Shown in pieces: positions 20,307 through 21,556 of a stretch of DNA of 21,556 nucleotides. The notes under the pieces are model-generated. The model was not told the origin of the DNA. It did not search any database and saw nothing but the letters and a program-made list of their open reading frames with translations. Source of the DNA: Chlorokybus atmophyticus. Lineage: Eukaryota; Streptophyta; Chlorokybophyceae; Chlorokybales; Chlorokybaceae. The stretch spans positions 754,053 to 775,608 of the forward strand of contig RHPI01001737.1 in NCBI GenBank assembly GCA_009103225.1, given 5' to 3'. Within the stretch, counting starts at the first letter, position 1, and every line of letters starts with the position of its first letter. Made by a program: the position numbers and the translations under genes.

Positions 20307-21208
20307 TTGTGGACTCCTCTAGCTGAGTGGGAGCAATATCTACTCAGTTCTCCAGGAAAAGGACGAAAGCATTCGCTGGACTTTTACCCCGGGGGTGAAA
20401 AGTCTAGCGAATGCGCTCAAGTCTTGGCAGAGTTCTCAATTTCTTTCATCCCCGTTTACCCCTCATCACCGCTAGAGGACACTGCTCAGACAGAGCTCTC
20501 AAGTCGGCTAGCTATGAAGAGATTATTTGATTCAGGACCAAGTCCACCACGCAATAACAACACCTCCGGAGTGGCCTCCTTGACATCATCTCCACCAACA
20601 ACGAGAGCCCGTTTTCTATCGCCAGCAAAACCTCTGCCATTTACGCAACAACATCCTCCGCTTCTAGTAACCTCCTTGAGTTGTGCAGCGGTGGCTTGGT
20701 GGTTGGAGGTCACAAGAATGTCGCAAAGCCATCACCAAGCACTACGACTTCCAATAGCCCCGCTGCGAGAAGACGATGACCTTAATGCACACGCTGCTGC
20801 ATTGTCATCATCATTGCTCTATCACGCTGCGGACACAGAGATTAAACACTGGCCCTGTGCTTCTTCTTTCCTTGATAATGTACTGCAGCAAGAAATCTGC
20901 CTCACGCAATCAGACTCATGGTTGAACAAATACCACCAGATTTGAACTTCTCTCGCCCCAACCAAACAAGTAGAGAGGATGCATTGTGGTTGCATCTTCC
21001 CATCCTGATCTCGGTGGAAGGAGTGTTGGCATGGCTTCTTGATCCCTGCTCTGCACTTCACATTTTAAACCTTACGTGTGCAAGCACAGTAGTTTGGGCC
21101 CCCTCCCCGCCTCGCAGATGCTTCCTTGGTAGAGGCGCTGCAGCTGGTCCAGGCAAAAGGATACGCATGGCTATCCCTCTGCATGAAGTTCTTGGCATCA
21201 ACACTTGA
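20307..21208 (+). other. Unassigned open frames between LINE ORF1 and ORF2
   Basis: Two overlapping open frames (20307-20945, 212 codons; 20918-21208, 96 codons) have Ser/Pro/Thr-rich, low-complexity composition and no motif I know. They may be decayed inter-ORF or ORF1 sequence. The first contains the 46-base quasi-palindrome. Confidence 0.3.
20369..20414. repeat. 46-base quasi-palindrome
   Basis: GCATTCGCTGGACTTTTACC pairs with the reverse complement of GGTGAAAAGTCTAGCGAATGC, with one mismatch and one single-base bulge, around a CC/GGGG centre. Confidence 0.9.
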
Positions 21209-21235
21209 TCAGCAAGCCCCTCAAATGGTCTTCCC

Positions 21236-21510
21236 CTTTCATTTTACTCCTGGAACGTTAAGGGTTAATCCCGCTCGTGCTCCTCAAGATGTCAGTACGC
21301 GATCACTGCTTTTATCTAAGCTCCGCACATGAGAAAACCCGCGTAGTACCTGTTTGCTTTAAAACGACACAAAACTTGGCTCTACATCAAAAGCAATTTG
21401 GCTTCGTAAGTTTTTAAAAAGAAGCCTTAATTTGGTCTCACGCATTGGGCAGAAAAGGTGAAGTCGCCATCCTTTTTTCCGCACGTATGCTCTTCATCTT
21501 TACATAATAG
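21236..21510 (+). pseudogene. Start of LINE ORF2 AP-type endonuclease, frameshifted
   Basis: This endonuclease nicks the target DNA to prime LINE reverse transcription. FYSWNVKG (21242-21265) is the entry motif, normally WNVRGLN. It is followed by TAA in that frame, while NPARAPQDVSTRSLLLSKLR continues in another. VVPVCFKTTQNL (21343-21378) stands where the usual .(V/I)CLQETK block is, with the catalytic Glu replaced by Thr. After a TAA at about 21415, the same frame gives KEALIWSHALGRKGEVAILF (21418-21477), matching the WSHA.GR.GGVAIL block. Order and spacing fit the family. The remainder lies beyond the window. Confidence 0.65.
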
Positions 21511-21556
21511 TAGAGTGGCTGTGCCAATTAGATGCTATTGAATCAACTTGGGGGGG

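Larger units (their letters stand above)
17860..21556 (+). mobile_element. Decayed LINE-like (non-LTR) retrotransposon, ORF1 and start of ORF2
   Basis: An ORF1/Gag-like protein with a Cys-rich knuckle (18796-18840) is followed about 2.4 kb later by three motifs of an AP-type endonuclease in the right order and spacing. That is the layout of plant- and alga-type LINEs. The left limit is uncertain; open coding-like sequence begins around 17900. The right limit is the window edge, so reverse transcriptase is not seen. Frameshifts and stops are frequent. Confidence 0.6.

Overview
The window looks like a piece of a eukaryotic nuclear genome, rich in transposable elements and simple repeats, with no recognisable host gene. 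Evidence: a decayed Ty3/gypsy LTR-type retrotransposon, the start of a LINE-type element, a pure (CA)275 tract, a (CT)82 tract, and long gene-free stretches. Retrotransposons carrying a cytosine methyltransferase are, from memory, known in a few algal lineages (a streptophyte alga and dinoflagellates). A photosynthetic, probably algal, host is therefore my best guess, but the sequence does not prove it.

Region 1 (about 1-10380) is dominated by one Ty3/gypsy element on the + strand. In order it has a leader, Gag with a capsid-like part and a damaged zinc knuckle, a long extra Ala/Thr/Pro-rich and helical segment, an aspartic protease start, a complete-length but broken DNMT3/DRM-like C5 cytosine methyltransferase, reverse transcriptase, RNase H, integrase, a GPY/F-like tail and an intact C4HC3 PHD finger. 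The methyltransferase is split by a ~0.55-kb array of about 16 copies of a palindromic 12-mer (consensus ACCATGCATGGT). The element is dead: it has many frameshifts and stops, and several catalytic residues are missing. The intact design would pair a DNA-methylation writer with a histone-tail reader inside a retrotransposon polyprotein.

Region 2 (about 10380-17860) has no confident gene. It holds a possible spliced minus-strand coding fragment (10720-11200), diverged tandem repeats (11338-11620 and 14165-14600), a CCG tract, a 15-bp-arm hairpin (12727-12759), the huge CA tract (15118-15667) and the CT tract (16716-16880).

Region 3 (about 17860-21556) contains a decayed LINE-like element on the + strand: a diverged 241-bp tandem duplication, a damaged CCHC knuckle of an ORF1/Gag-like protein, a low-complexity C-terminal part, and the start of an AP-endonuclease ORF2 recognised from three ordered motifs. 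The window ends inside it.

A theme across the window is long, near-perfect inverted repeats (1243-1307, 7595-7675, 12727-12759, 20369-20414). The one inside the reverse transcriptase has the structure L-L'-R'-R and is a 43-bp insertion that breaks an otherwise clean coding sequence.
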